The position numbers and the translations under genes are program-made. This document shows positions 41,870 through 52,548 of a stretch of DNA of 64,000 nucleotides, piece after piece (positions within the stretch are counted from its first letter, which is position 1; every line of letters starts with the position of its first letter). The notes beneath the pieces are model-generated. The model ran no database searches and was not told the DNA's origin. It saw nothing but the letters and a program-made list of their open reading frames with translations. Origin of the DNA: Prorocentrum cordatum (taxonomy: Eukaryota; Sar; Dinophyceae; Prorocentrales; Prorocentraceae); assembly GCA_963575745.1 (NCBI GenBank), contig CAUYUJ010021170.1:1286801-1350800 (forward strand), given 5' to 3'.

Positions 41870-42780
41870 ACACGTTTCGTGGGTGGCCCCGACGGCCCCA
41901 GTGGCAGGGTCCACATGCGTCTCCGCCACCCAACAAACGTTTCGTGGCCCATAGGGAGCGCCACCGAAGGCCCCAGTGGCAGGGTCCACATGCGTCTCCG
42001 CCACCCAACAAAACGTTTCGTGGCCCGTAGGGAGCGCCACCGAAGGCCCCAGTGGCAGGGTCCACATGCGTCTCCGCCAACCAGTACAGCATTTCGTGGC
42101 CGGTAGGGACCTCCACCAGAGGCCCCGTAGCAATGTCCACATGCGCTTCCCCCACCCAGTACAGCGTTTCGTGGCCCAGGGGGAGCTCCACCGAAAGCCC
42201 TAGTGGCAGGGTCCGCATGCATCTCTGCAACCCAGTAAAGTTTCGTGGTTCATGGAGAAAGCCACCGAAGGTCCCGGCGACAGGATCCAGATGCGTCTCC
42301 GCCACCCAACAAACGTTTCGTGACCCAGGGGAAGCTCCACTGAAGGCCCCAGTGGCAGGGTCCACATGCGTCTCCGCCACCCAGTACAATGTTTCGTGGC
42401 CCGTAGGGAGCTCCACCGGAGGGCCCAGTGGCAGGGTCCACATGCGTCTCCGCCACCCAGTACAGCGTTTCGTGGCCCGTAGGGAGCTCCACCGGAGGGC
42501 CCAGTGGCAGGATCCACGTGCGCCCCCGCCACCCAGTACACCGTTGCGTGGCCCATAGGAAGCTCCACCGAAGGCCCCAGTGACATGGTCCACATGCGTC
42601 TCCCTGCGCAATTCCGGCACACCCCTCACACGCTTCGTGCCCCCAAAAGGAGCTGCACTGGAGGCCCGAGTGGCAGGGTCCACATGCGTCGCCCTGCCCC
42701 ATCTCGGCACCCCACCACCATTACGGTACGCTCCTCGCGCGCTTCATGGCCCCATAGGGAGCTCCACCGAAAACAGTAAC
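41870..42780. repeat. 76-bp satellite, about 12 copies
   Basis: Units marked by CGTTTCGTGGCCC and GGCAGGGTCCACATGCGTCT recur at about 41873, 41939, 42014, 42090, 42165, 42240 and onward with 75-76 base spacing; the last copies are more diverged. Because 76 is not divisible by three, successive copies are read in rotating frames, and long frames on both strands (a 280-codon one on the minus strand) result from the repeat. Confidence 0.9.
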
Positions 42781-42995
42781 CACAACGCAGCAGTCACAAC
42801 TGCATATGACTGAGAGTCCTTCGAAAGGATGGTGTTCGTGTTCCCTCGTTCTGTCTTCCTTCCGCCTTCGCTGCAAAACGAAATCAAAACGAGAACGGTC
42901 CAGGAAATCGCCAGAACACCGTGTAGGGCTCCAGGGCACCTTTGAAGCCCAAGGGGGCCCGCTCGGGGTCACTCCTATTTTGCGCCCCCCCATCA

Positions 42996-43167
42996 CAGTC
43001 GGGCTATTGTTGTAAGGAACGCTAAACAAGGAACGAAGCTCCTTTTCAGCACCAACAGCGCCTGGGTGCACGAGGAGGGCTCGAGAAACAACCACGGAAT
43101 GACCCAAGGAACAGAACAGCGAGCCCCTTCCGAACCCAAAGCGGGTCTTATCTCAGAGCCTTGACTG
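42996..43167. mobile_element. Possible diverged MITE-like element, copy 3 (172 bp)
   Basis: Left end CAGTCGGGCTATTGTTGTAA with GGAACGC and right end GGGTCTTATCTCAGAGCCTT then GACTG form diverged terminal inverted repeats resembling those at 8983 and 14994. The right end abuts TA (43168-43169). The length equals copy 2, but the interior is not clearly alignable. Confidence 0.4.
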
Positions 43168-43169
43168 TA

Positions 43170-43715
43170 GTCGACGCCCAGCTCCCCCTCTCCCCAAGAC
43201 CTCCGTCGGATCGCTACGTTCGTTCCTGACGCTCCCCACGGAAGCCTCGGCCTGCGGGCGCCGCTCTTCGGAGAGGCCCCGAGGCCAGGAGGACACCGCC
43301 GTGGCATGAGAAACTCACCCTCGGAGGACGGGGTCGAGAGGACCCGGGGGACCGCCGCAGAGGAACCAACGGTTGCACGAGCATAAGCTTTGGGAGGTCC
43401 GCGCGGATGTACTCGACCTGCGCTGAATCCCCCTCCCTTTGCGCGCGGATCGCGCGCCAGACAGGGGCGGCGCCAGAGGCGCCGCCAGGGGGTTCCAGCG
43501 CAGATCGAAGGAATCCACGCGGAGCTCCGAACAAATAAATGTTTATACAGCTTCTTCCTCCTCGAAGAAGGAGTCGAGAGGCTCGGGGACCACGGAGTGG
43601 CTGATCTGATACCATCCGCCAGGAGCTCTCGCCCCCTCCCTCCCGCCTTCCGCCCCCACGGCGAGACGCACAGAATATGCGCCAGCTCGCGCACGCTGCC
43701 GTGACGTGGCGGCGC
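43170..43715. other. No gene recognised downstream of channel gene
   Basis: Would include the 3' region of the minus-strand channel gene. No polyadenylation signal of the usual kind is apparent. Confidence 0.4.
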
Positions 43716-45377
43716 CTACCGGCTGGCGATCTTGCCGACCGCCATGTGGATCATGGTTGTGGCCGACGGCCGGCTTTTGGGCGCTTTTGCGTGGACTCGG
43801 GTGCTGTACTTGGCGATGTCGTCGACAACCATGAACTTGGCCAGCTGTTTTTGAACGTCTGTCTCGTCGCCCTGGGTAACGTCAGACAGGTCGTCGAGGT
43901 CGGTTGAGTTCAGCCACTTCAGGAAGTTTTTGCTGTAGTTCGTGACCAGGACCCAGGCTGTTGGGTTGCGCTGCGCTTCCTTACAGAAGTGATGCGGACT
44001 CACCAACATCAAGTTGCTCTGGTCGGTCGCGGTGCAATCGCCCAAATGGTACCACTCCGTCGTCCACAGCACCGGCTCCGCAATCCAGTCTTCGCCCTTA
44101 TCTACCATCTCACGAATCACGTCGCCCTCAGAGGTCACGCGTTTGTACTGGAATTGGCCTTCGATGACTACGTACATGTGGCTCGGCTTTTCACCGTGTA
44201 TGAAGATGGGGTCAAGTCGTGCGACCTGTTTGGTGGATACGGCTGTCTTTGCCAACCTGAAAGCAGTCACCTTCGACACTTTCAACAACCTGTCGACAAG
44301 CGGATGGATCGTCAAGTGATTCGAATGCAATTGGAACAGCAATTCATTTTCGAGCTGCTCTGACAGCATCGCCAAAATCTTGATTTGCTGGTAGGTCTTA
44401 TTAGCAGCCCGATAGCGCCATACATGTTGGAGGTAGCGCTGGACGCGAATCGAAAGCAAGTGCTCTACGTGGTTGCGCTTCAAATAAACGCGCAAGTCCC
44501 AGAACAGCTTCGACTCCTCCTCCTTGAGACTCCGGAGTTGCGCAAGGCTGGCCGTGATTGCGCCGACTACGTATGAGAAGCCCACCAAAGCGCAGACCAC
44601 TACCGAGATCGTGAAAACACGTTCGGGGAAATTCTGCGGTTGAATGTCCATTGGAGCCGGCGTGAATTGCGTCAACGACCAATGTAAGCAAGTCGCGTAC
44701 AAATAGTTCCACGCCAACCCGTCCATTCCGTAGTGAACGAGCCAACGCTTGTCGCCATCCATCAGGTAGCTGATCGCGTACCAGAGGCAGCTGATAAAGT
44801 GGCTGAGCACAAGCAAGAGCAAGAGCATTGTAAGTATATTGGCTGCGACCATAAGTTCTAATGAATGGATCCTCTCTTTCACCAACTGCCACGCCTTCTG
44901 CAACCGAGCAATCCGGGTGAGCCGCATGAGGCGCATAAGGCGCAAGTTCCTGAGCAGCTTGACAGCCCCCGAGCCCTCCACGGCGCTGTCGCATGAGGTG
45001 GTCCGAGTCTCCTTGCTTCCCAAGCTGAGCACAACAATGACCCAGTCTGGCACTAACACCACCGCGTCGATGATGAACCAGCTCTTCAAGTACTTCACGA
45101 GAACAGACGAGGCCTTTGTCACAGTCTTAAGCCCATCTTCGTAGCCCACGGTGAGAGTTTGCGGAACATGCAAGGTCCAGTATACCAGCGTGATCCACTC
45201 CATCGCAAAATGCAGGCCATTCATTGGGTAACAGAAGATCGTCAGAGGAATCATTAACAAGTCCCAGCAAATGAGGATGGCACCCAGGACCTCCCATGCC
45301 GTCCGCATCGGGCTGCGGGGAGAAGCGATGTAGAATGGGTGGGACATCTTCGTCAAAGTCGAAAGCTGTTTCGTCAT
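43716..45377 (-). CDS. Six-transmembrane voltage-gated / CNG-like ion channel with non-canonical pore
   Basis: Intronless frame from the first ATG (45375-45377) to TAG (43716-43718). Numbering from an upstream in-frame TTG at 45407, segments are: S1 WEVLGAILICWDLLMIPLTI, S2 WITLVYWTLHVPQTLTV, S3 WFIIDAVVLVPDWVIVVLSL, S4 LLRNLRLMRLMRLTRIARL (Arg every third residue, near 159), S5 ILTMLLLLLVLSHFISCLWY, pore helix CLHWSLTQFTPAPMDIQPQN (near 240-258), S6 VVVCALVGFSYVVGAITASL. A cyclic-nucleotide-binding-like fold follows (IFIHGEKPSHMYVVIEGQF near 406) but lacks the usual phosphate-binding Arg-Thr-Ala cassette (CTATDQS instead). The layout matches the EAG/HCN/CNG channels of the plasma membrane. 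The TVGYGD filter is replaced by FTPAPMD, so ion selectivity cannot be assigned. Confidence 0.85.
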   Translation of the reverse strand: MTKQLSTLTKMSHPFYIASPRSPMRTAWEVLGAILICWDLLMIPLTIFCYPMNGLHFAMEWITLVYWTLHVPQTLTVGYEDGLKTVTKASSVLVKYLKSWFIIDAVVLVPDWVIVVLSLGSKETRTTSCDSAVEGSGAVKLLRNLRLMRLMRLTRIARLQKAWQLVKERIHSLELMVAANILTMLLLLLVLSHFISCLWYAISYLMDGDKRWLVHYGMDGLAWNYLYATCLHWSLTQFTPAPMDIQPQNFPERVFTISVVVCALVGFSYVVGAITASLAQLRSLKEEESKLFWDLRVYLKRNHVEHLLSIRVQRYLQHVWRYRAANKTYQQIKILAMLSEQLENELLFQLHSNHLTIHPLVDRLLKVSKVTAFRLAKTAVSTKQVARLDPIFIHGEKPSHMYVVIEGQFQYKRVTSEGDVIREMVDKGEDWIAEPVLWTTEWYHLGDCTATDQSNLMLVSPHHFCKEAQRNPTAWVLVTNYSKNFLKWLNSTDLDDLSDVTQGDETDVQKQLAKFMVVDDIAKYSTRVHAKAPKSRPSATTMIHMAVGKIASR

Positions 45378-45718
45378 CTGCCTAGAACAGCGCCCAACTG
45401 TACACAAGCACCGATCCTGGCTGGGCCCAGCCTGGGGTCAGGCTCGGTGTGGACGACTTTCTGGACAATGCCAGGATCGGTTCTGGTGTATAGGTGGCTT
45501 CCCCTGATCTGCCGTGTCGGCATGCGCGTCAGCCGGTCAAGGGTCATCGGCTTGCTCTTGTAGATGATGTCCGCCAGGTTCACCGTGTACTCCGGCCGCG
45601 CAGGGAAGCACTCCTCATCGTTCTCGGCCATCTCGTCCTCGTTGGCGCTTTCCCTGTGAACGTCGGCGTCGTCTGAACTCCGATGCACCACCTCGTCGGT
45701 GTCCGGGACGCTGGGCAT
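45374..45718 (-). CDS. Probable N-terminal part of the channel gene in another frame
   Basis: From ATG (45716-45718) this frame encodes about 114 residues: an acidic start (DDADVHRESANEDEMAENDE) and then YTVNLADIIYKSKPMTLDRL. It overlaps the start of the channel frame. It looks like a cytoplasmic N-terminus joined by an intron or a one-base indel. No GT/GC donor and AG acceptor pair that restores frame was found in the overlap, so the connection is unresolved. Same strand and direct adjacency are the only links. Confidence 0.45.
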   Translation of the reverse strand: MPSVPDTDEVVHRSSDDADVHRESANEDEMAENDEECFPARPEYTVNLADIIYKSKPMTLDRLTRMPTRQIRGSHLYTRTDPGIVQKVVHTEPDPRLGPARIGACVQLGAVLGR

Positions 45719-45719
45719 G

Positions 45720-46268
45720 CTCGGCAAACCCTCGTGGGGAAACCACTAGGTACCGATACCGCTACTCCCCGGACCTCTCATGGGGTGCGTTCTGACCAAG
45801 ATTTTGAGGCGAATCCAGCGGTGGCATCCCAGGAGGTCGAAAACGGGGAAAGCGTGCGAAGGGTAGCAGTACCGGTAACTTTCCCTCCTCTGACCTCGAG
45901 GCTGGCCAGCTCGGGCGTACTTCCCCGGGAGGTGCCTACGACGAGAGACGTCCGGGTCGTCCCCTTCGTGTCGGTGACGGTGATCGTCGCCCTCCTGCTC
46001 CGCGGGGAGGACTGCGTCGCCCCCCTGGCCGGAGGCCTCCCAACTGGTGGGGTCCGAGCGGATGGGCTCGGAGGACCGCGCAGCACCGCTGGCACACTAC
46101 CGATATGCATCGGCGATGCCTCCCCAGACAGCCGGCTGCTCCGATTTTTTCGGCGCGTGGGCCCCGGAGGTCTGGACCCTTTCTCCCCGGGATCGGTTCC
46201 TCGTCCCGAGTCGCTTCTTGACTCTCCCGAGGCTCGGCGAGGGCACCGAGAGGCCGAGCATGGCCAAG
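45720..46268. other. No gene recognised upstream of channel gene
   Basis: Would contain the promoter of the minus-strand channel gene; no TATA-like element was recognised. The part around 46150-46220 shares CCCGGGA-type and CCTCGTCCCGAGTCG strings with 48880-48895 and 62760-62805, pointing to a dispersed repeat. Confidence 0.4.
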
Positions 46269-46690
46269 CCCCTGGCGGCTCCCCTTAGGGGTGCTGAAAT
46301 GAGCGCCTCGCTCGAGACATCCTCCAAATCTGCTCCGAAAGCGAAGGATGTTGGGCACAGAAACAGGCAAACCGCCTGAGACATCCCCACAAAATGGCCG
46401 CGAACGAGCCCGTGCAACCACCCCTGGCGGCTCCCCTTAGGGGTGCTGAAATGAGCGCCTCGCTCGAGACATCCTCCAAATCTGCTCCGAAAGCGAAGGA
46501 TGTTGGGCACAGAAACAGGCAAACCGCCTGAGACATCCCCACAAAATGGCCGCGAACGAGCCCGTGCAACCACCCCTGGCGGCTCCCCTTAGGGGTGCTG
46601 AAATGAGCGCCTCGCTCGAGACATCCTCCAAATCTGCTCCGAAAGCGAAGGATGTTGGGCACAGAAACAGGCAAACCGCCTGAGACATCC
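46269..46690. repeat. 152-bp tandem repeat, 2.8 copies
   Basis: CCCCTGGCGGCTCCCCTTAG starts at about 46269, 46421 and 46573. The copies look identical. Each unit holds CTCGCTCGAGACATCCTCC and CCGCCTGAGACATCCCC, versions of the CGAGACATCC motif that fills the arrays at 53.8-61.9 kb. Confidence 0.95.
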
Positions 46691-46910
46691 CCGCTCCAAT
46701 CTTTGGGGAGCGTCGGATCTCTGGGTCGGCGGATCGGCCTCCACATCGCACCCCGCAGCGGCGACGCATCGGCGATGCGGCGCGATATTCCGACGCCGCC
46801 GGCTCCGACCCCCGTTGGGATGCCTGGGCCTGCCCCCCGGAGTGACCAGCGTCGCCCTTCGTTCCCTCGGAGTGGTGCCGAGCCCTCTGCCGCGGGCCGC
46901 CCCCTGCGAG

Positions 46911-47000
46911 GAAGGAGGAGGAAGGAGAGCGGAGAGAGGGAGGGAGGGGAGAGCGGAGGGAGGGAGGGAGGGAGGGAGGGAGGGAGGGAGGGAGGGAGTA
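46911..47000. repeat. GGGA/GGAG simple-sequence tract
   Basis: Purine repeat including about ten GGGA units at 46957-46996. Confidence 0.95.
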
Positions 47001-47182
47001 CGAGGTTACGAGCCATCCCACGTAGTGGTCCTGCTGACGCAAGATGCCGGCCTCTGAACTCCTCCAGAGCACCGCAGCAGAAGGACGAGCGTGGAGACGA
47101 GCGAGGGAGAAGGAGGAGGAAGGAAGAGAAGGAGCCCAGCGCAAGAGAGGGTGGAAGAGGAGGATGAGGAGGAGAAGGAGGA

Positions 47183-47880
47183 CCAGTGTAAACCCAAGAG
47201 GCATGAACGAAGTTGGAATCCACCCTCCCTCCAAGCTCACTCTTCGTAGGCCCCTACAACGGTTCATTTCCATTGAGGAACTGCCTCGCTGGAAGACAAC
47301 AGTTTGAAGGCCTTGGAGCATGCCAAAGCCCAAAGCATTGTTCTCGGGATTTCCACGCCACGGATCAACGTGACGGCCGCGTCCTGACGATCTGGAATCG
47401 TGCCAGAATGCCATTTTGGGGGGCTTCACCACCGCGAATCAACATAACGGTTGCAACCGCATAATCCTGAATCCTTCCAACACGCTATCTGTTACGCTGA
47501 TCATGGGAATCCGTGAAACTCCTGCAAACTGTTACAACGAATGTGCGCGGCGCTAAAGCGAGATCCACCTTTTGAAAAGGAACCGCCTTCAATCCGTGAC
47601 ACTCATGCAAATATTAAAGACGTCTATACGCGGCGCTAAATCGAGAATCACATTTTGAAAACGGCCCGCCCTCAATCCGTGAGACATTTGCGCAATTTGA
47701 TACAACGAATGTGCGCGGCGCTGAGGCGAGATCCACATTTTGAAAACGGCCCGCCCTCCATCTGTGAAGCTGTTATCATTATTTCAATTTCAGAGTCATA
47801 AGCGGTGAGGAAGTCTCGGGCGAAACGCCCGGCCCGCCCTAACAACTTGCCTCGGGGTGCGACAGGGAAAATTCACGTTT
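47183..47880. repeat. Dispersed ~690-bp repeat, copy B
   Basis: Second copy of the sequence at 39557-40245, in the same orientation, with three ~83-bp internal units (cores near 47544, 47627 and 47710). Confidence 0.85.
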
Positions 47881-49397
47881 TAGGAAAAGGAATGGAGCCA
47901 ATAACTGCGGACGCCCGACCACTGCAGGAGGGTCACGAAAGGACGCCGCGAGCCTGGCCGCTCACGAGGGCGTCGCCACCCCTGCGATCGGCATCGGGTG
48001 TGCCTCCTGCAGCCACAGCGTGCCGAGGGAGAGTTCGCAGTGCGCGTGAGCGGGGGATGCCAGCCACCGCGCCGGCCTGGGGCCGAAGCTGCGACCTCAG
48101 CAGATGCCGAGCCCTGCCAGAGCGGCCCGCCGAGGGGGCAGTGCCTGGGAACTCTGGCGTGAAGCAGGCGGGTCCTGAAGAAACCGGACGCTGGACCCCC
48201 AGGCCTTCGCGGTGCTGATCATCTTTGGTGTGTCAGTGTTCGCCTGCTGCCGGCGCCGCCAGGGAAGGCGCGGTCGGTGTGCGGGTGGAGGCGCTGGCCG
48301 AGAGCTCTGCGGGGGGTCTGATGGCGGGGTTGCTGCGGCGAGCGCGTCGGGAGGGGAGAACGTGGGCCGGAGCGGTGGGCGCCAGCCGCGAAGGGGAGGG
48401 CGCGGGCAGCGACGGGAAGGTCCACGGGGGGAAGTGCGCAGCCCATCGGGCAGTTGCGGGAAAGGGCCGCGGGAAGGGAGAGGAGGAGGAGGAGGAGGAG
48501 GAGGAGGAGGAGGAGGAGGAGGAGGAGGAGGAGGAGGAGGAGGAGGAGGAGGAGGAGGAGGAGGAGGGGCTCCCCTCCCCCACACCCCAGCGCCGCTCTG
48601 GGTGGTAGCCAGCGAGTGCGGAGGCCGCAGAGGCGGCACCAGTGAGGGCCGAGGGCGCCGCGGCTGCAGCAGGCACCAGCGAAGAAGGGCAAGGGGAGGT
48701 GGCCGACGGTGGCCCACGATGTGTCCGCAGGCCAGCGCTCGGGAGCCGCGGGGGCAGCTGGCTGCACCTGGGAAGGCGGCATGGCGGGGCGGCGTGGCAT
48801 GATGGAAACGGGTCTTGTGGGAAACAGGTCCTGAGGGAAATGGGTCCTGGACCCCGAGGCTTTCCACTGGGACCAGCTCTTCGTCCCGAGTCGTTGTTTG
48901 GACTGCACGCCCGCCCGCCTGCGGCGCCGGGAGGAGCTCGCCGGCACCGGAGGCGCGCTGGGGCAACTGGTCGTGGCCGACCTCGGCCACCTCGCCGGGA
49001 AGGGGACGGGTCCCGAGGGGAACGGGCCCTGAGGCTTCTCGCCGTGCTTGCCTCCTGGGCCCTCCGCGGGCCCCAGGGCTGCCACACGAGCACCGCAAGC
49101 AGCTGCGAGGGAGGGCGCGCCAACAAAGGCGGCTGCGCTTCCTCGGCCCGGGCATGGGCGCGGGTGCCGCAGGCACGGGCACGGGTGCCTTGTGCGAGCG
49201 AATGCCGCCTCCTCATCCCTGGGAGGAGGCCGGGTAAGGAAAGGGAGGGGGCGGGGCGCGCCTCGAAGCCGAAGCTGGGGGCGCCCTGCCACGGCGCTCG
49301 ACGCCGTGGGTGGGAGGTGGGGGGGCGGCGTCGCCAGTGGAGCCCGTCTTTTCATCATGCGCGAGCACGCCCGTGCTGGCCCCCGCCCCCCCCCACT
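47881..49397. other. No gene recognised; contains GGA tract 48478-48568
   Basis: GC-rich DNA. Long frames on both strands (up to 394 codons on the minus strand) span the (GGA)n tract and have no recognisable family, biased to Pro/Arg/Ser. Not called as genes. Confidence 0.5.
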
Positions 49398-49487
49398 AGT
49401 CACGTCGCGATTCGCGCCGGCGCCGTCTGGGACTGGGCTGTCCTAATTTTTTTTCTGGGCGGCGCCAAAGAGAATCGCGACGTGACT
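49398..49487. repeat. 90-bp foldback with 16-bp perfect arms
   Basis: AGTCACGTCGCGATTC (49398-49413) is the exact reverse complement of 49472-49487, and GGCGCCG/CGGCGCC further inside also pair. It could be a tiny inverted-repeat element or a hairpin. No flanking duplication is evident. Confidence 0.75.
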
Positions 49488-50177
49488 GGCCCCCTCCCCG
49501 CCCGCTCCCCCCGGTCACACCCGTTGTCGCCAGGGGATGAAAAAAACATGATCGACCCACGAACCCGAAAAGGAATATAGAAATGTAAGACGTGGCAATG
49601 TTTCAAAGACACCTGATTGGGCGACGGGCAAATACAATGCTAGGTGTATCGATCTTGATGTACAGTGCCGATGGCTGTGCTGTGCTGCGCTGTGCTGAAT
49701 AGCGATGTCCCATGCCACGACTGTGCTCTATAGCGTTGTGGATCGAGTCCTCCTTTGCATCCGAGTCCTGACCGAACTGATCTGGATCTTAAGCTCGAGC
49801 TGCCTGAGCACATCACTAGTAGTTGCCCCAGAGCTGATTGACAGGGGATCGATCTTGATGTACCGTGCCGAGGGCTGTGCTGTGCTGCGCCGTGCTGAAC
49901 TGCGATGTGCCATGCCGCGATTGTGCTCGATAGCGTTGTGGATCGAGTTCTCCGTTGCATCCGAGTCCTGACCGAACTGATCTGGATCTTAAACTCGAGC
50001 TGCCTGAGCACATAGTCCACATAGTAGCTGCCCCAGAGCTAGTTGACAAGGAAACCTGCCAGGAAGACGCGCCGCGGAACGTTCCAAGGGACGCGCCAGG
50101 CGACGTGCCAGGGGACGTGCCACGGGGACGCACCGCGGGACGTGCCAAGGGGACGCGCTACAAAACGTGCTGGGGAC

Positions 50178-51595
50178 AAGCGTCGTGTTGGTGTCCTGGA
50201 CACGTAAAAACACGGTGCCAGCTCGGGACAACCATGTTAGATACTCCCTGGGTGGCCTGGACATTTAAAAACACGTGGCTCCAGCTCGGGACAACCATGT
50301 TAGAGATCTCCCTGGGTGGCCTGAGCATGAAAAAACACGTGGTTCCAGCTCGGGACAGCCATGTCAGATACCCCCCTGCGTGACCTGGATACGCTGAATT
50401 CGCGCTCCCTCTCGAGACATCCTCGCAACGTCTTCCCTGGAGAGGCCCCCAAAGCGCAACCCCCTGTTCAGAGCAAGAAACCATAACTTTTCTGGATTGG
50501 GACATGTGTTCGGGTAGCGCTTTTCAGCCCCCTGTGCGTTTCCTCATAATTCGGCGTTGGGCCCGACGCCATGTTAGATACCCCAACTCTGCAAAACCAG
50601 CGTTTCGCTCGAGACATCCTCAACTAAGTCTGAACAACAAGCGCTTCGCTCGAGACCATGTTAGATACCCCCCTGGGTGGCCTGTACACGTGAAAACACA
50701 TAGTTCCAGCACAAAACCACCATGTTGCGTACCCCCTGGGTGGCGTGAACATGTGAAATCACACGGTTCCAGCGCAGGACCTCCATGTTAGATACCCACC
50801 TGGGTGGCCTGTACACGTGAAAACACGTGGTTCCAGCTCGGGACCACCATGTTAGGTACCCCCTGGGCCAGCTCAGGACCACCATGTTAGATATCCTCCT
50901 GGGTGGCCCGGACACGCGAAAACACGTGATTCCAGCTCGGGACCACCATGTTAGATACCATGGGTGGCCTGAACACGTGAAAACACGTGGTTCCAGCTCG
51001 GGACCACCATGTTAGATACCCACCTGGGTGGCCTGGACACGTGAAAACACACGGTTCCAGCGCAGGACCACCATGTTAGATACCCCCCTGGGTGGCCTGA
51101 ACACGTGAAAACACGTGGTTCCAGCTCGGGACCACCATGTTAGATACCCACCTGGGTGGCCTGAACACGTGAAATCACACGGTTCCAGCGCAGGACCACC
51201 AGGTTAGATACCCCCCTGGGTGGCCTGGACACGTGAAAACACGTGGTTCCAGCTCGGGACCACCATGTTAGATACCCCCCTGGGTGGCCTGAACACGTGA
51301 AAACACGTGGTTCCAGCTCGGGACCACCATGTTAGATACCCCCCTGGGTGGCCTGGACACGTGAAAACACATGGTTCCAGCTCGGGACCACCATGTTAGA
51401 TACCCCCCTGGGTGGCCTGAACACGTGAAAACACGTGGTTACAGCTCGGGACCACCATGTTAGATACCCCCTGGGTGGCCTGAACACGTGAAAACACACG
51501 GTTCCAGCTCGGGACCACCATGTCAGATACCCCCCCCTGGGTGGCCTGAACACGTGAAAACACGTGGTTCCAGCTCGGGACCACGTGCAAATTTA
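50178..51595. repeat. 64-bp satellite with paired CACGTG palindromes
   Basis: About 18 units, each containing CACGTGAAAACACGTGG, CCAGCTCGGGACCACCATG and TTAGATACCCCCCTGGGTGG. GGGTGGCCTG starts include 51026, 51090, 51154, 51218, 51281 and 51345. An interruption at about 50385-50650 carries CGAGACATCC motifs. Short frames across it are repeat products. Confidence 0.95.
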
Positions 51596-51599
51596 CACT

Positions 51600-51744
51600 T
51601 TACCACGTAATCTATCGCAGAATAATTCCGCCGGCCCTACTCCCGCACGTAATTTATCGCAGAATAATTTCGCCGGCCCTACAGCCGTCGAAACCGGGGG
51701 CAACCAACTAAAAGAGAACCCTGGGCTCGAGCCCTTTCCGGGAA
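51600..51744 (+). repeat. Cassette tail, copy 1
   Basis: Shared tail module: TTATCGCAGAATAATTTCGC, CGGCCCTAC, then CTAAAAGAGAACCCTGGG and GCCCTTTCCGGGAA. Other copies end at 54500, 55988, 58688, 59046, 59164 and 61980. Confidence 0.9.
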
Positions 51745-52548
51745 CAGAAAACCGCCGACAGCGGACGGGGCAGAGTGAGCTGCGTCGACGTGCCGTGGGG
51801 CGTGGCAGGCACAGGGCGGCGTGAGGCAGCAGCAGCGGCGGCCGTGGGGCATGCTTGCTACTTGGAAGCGGCTGGGGGTCTGAACTGGTTGGGACCCAAG
51901 ACAACCGGTCAGGAAGGGGGGAACGAAGCCAAATCCGCTCAAGGTCGGTCATGGACCCCTCCCAGCGTTCATCCGTTCATCTCAGCCCTGGGGCCCGAAA
52001 GCGGCCCCAGGGGAAAAACCTAGCAGGGGCCCAGAGCCTCGAGCCTGCCTGCCCACCCTTCCTGCTGGCCCGGACCAGTGCTGGGCCACTCCAGACCACC
52101 AGACGGCTCCAACATTGTTTCGACGTGGCAATCTCAAGGTGCAGGAATCGTCACTGCGCTGGGACTCGTTTCGCCTGTGGGGCTCGCCAGTCCCCGAAAG
52201 AGCCCCAGATGGCAGCAGTGCGCGAGCGACCTGCAGTCAAGACGTGCGCGAGCGATCCACGGCCAAGACGGCAGCAGTGCGCGTGCTCCCCTCCTCGGGG
52301 GCGGGAGGACAGCGTCCACGGGGAGCGCGGGGGGAGTGCGGCACGCAGCTGCAGGGCGAGGCAAAAGGGGAGAGAGGGAGGCACCACAGGCAGGCGCGGG
52401 GGGCCCGCGGGAGCAGGCGGCGGGCCCCAGGAGTGGGACTCGCCATCGCTCGGACGCCCATTCCCCGTGCACTTTTGGCTTCCCGCGCGTATGATTCGCA
52501 CGATGCTCCAAGATGCTCCTCGATGGTCCCCCACCCACCCGACAAAAA
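51745..52548. other. No gene recognised
   Basis: GC-rich DNA between cassettes 1 and 2. Frames of 120-230 codons on both strands show no recognisable family. Confidence 0.5.

Larger units (their letters stand above)
49548..51744 (+). mobile_element. Head/tail cassette 1 (64-bp satellite core)
   Basis: Starts with the conserved head CATGATCGACCCACGAACCC and GAAAAGGAATATAG, followed by CTGATTGGGCGACGGGCAAA. Then come two partial units of the 420-bp satellite (49640-50178), a 64-bp tandem array (50178-51595) and the conserved tail ending CCTTTCCGGGAA (51744). Same order as cassettes 2, 3 and 5 but with a different tandem array. No coding capacity is supported. Confidence 0.65.

Noticed and set aside
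41868-42710. 280-codon minus-strand frame with repeated Trp/His/Pro segments
   Set aside because: Entirely within the 76-bp satellite; the rotating frames show repeat origin.
47407-47418. GCCATTTTGG within the 690-bp repeat, resembling the spliced leader
   Set aside because: Only ten bases match and the corresponding position in the other repeat copy does not, so no relic is supported.
46285-47432. 312- and 331-codon minus-strand frames
   Set aside because: They run through the 152-bp tandem repeat and a GGGA tract, and repeat the same peptide.
48097-49403. Long minus-strand frames of 327-394 codons
   Set aside because: Several overlapping frames are open at once across a GGA tract, with Pro/Ser/Arg bias and no domain; typical of GC-rich non-coding DNA.
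50178-51595. Regularly spaced repeats resembling a CRISPR array
   Set aside because: The whole 64-bp unit is repeated with no unique spacers, and the genome is eukaryotic; it is a satellite.
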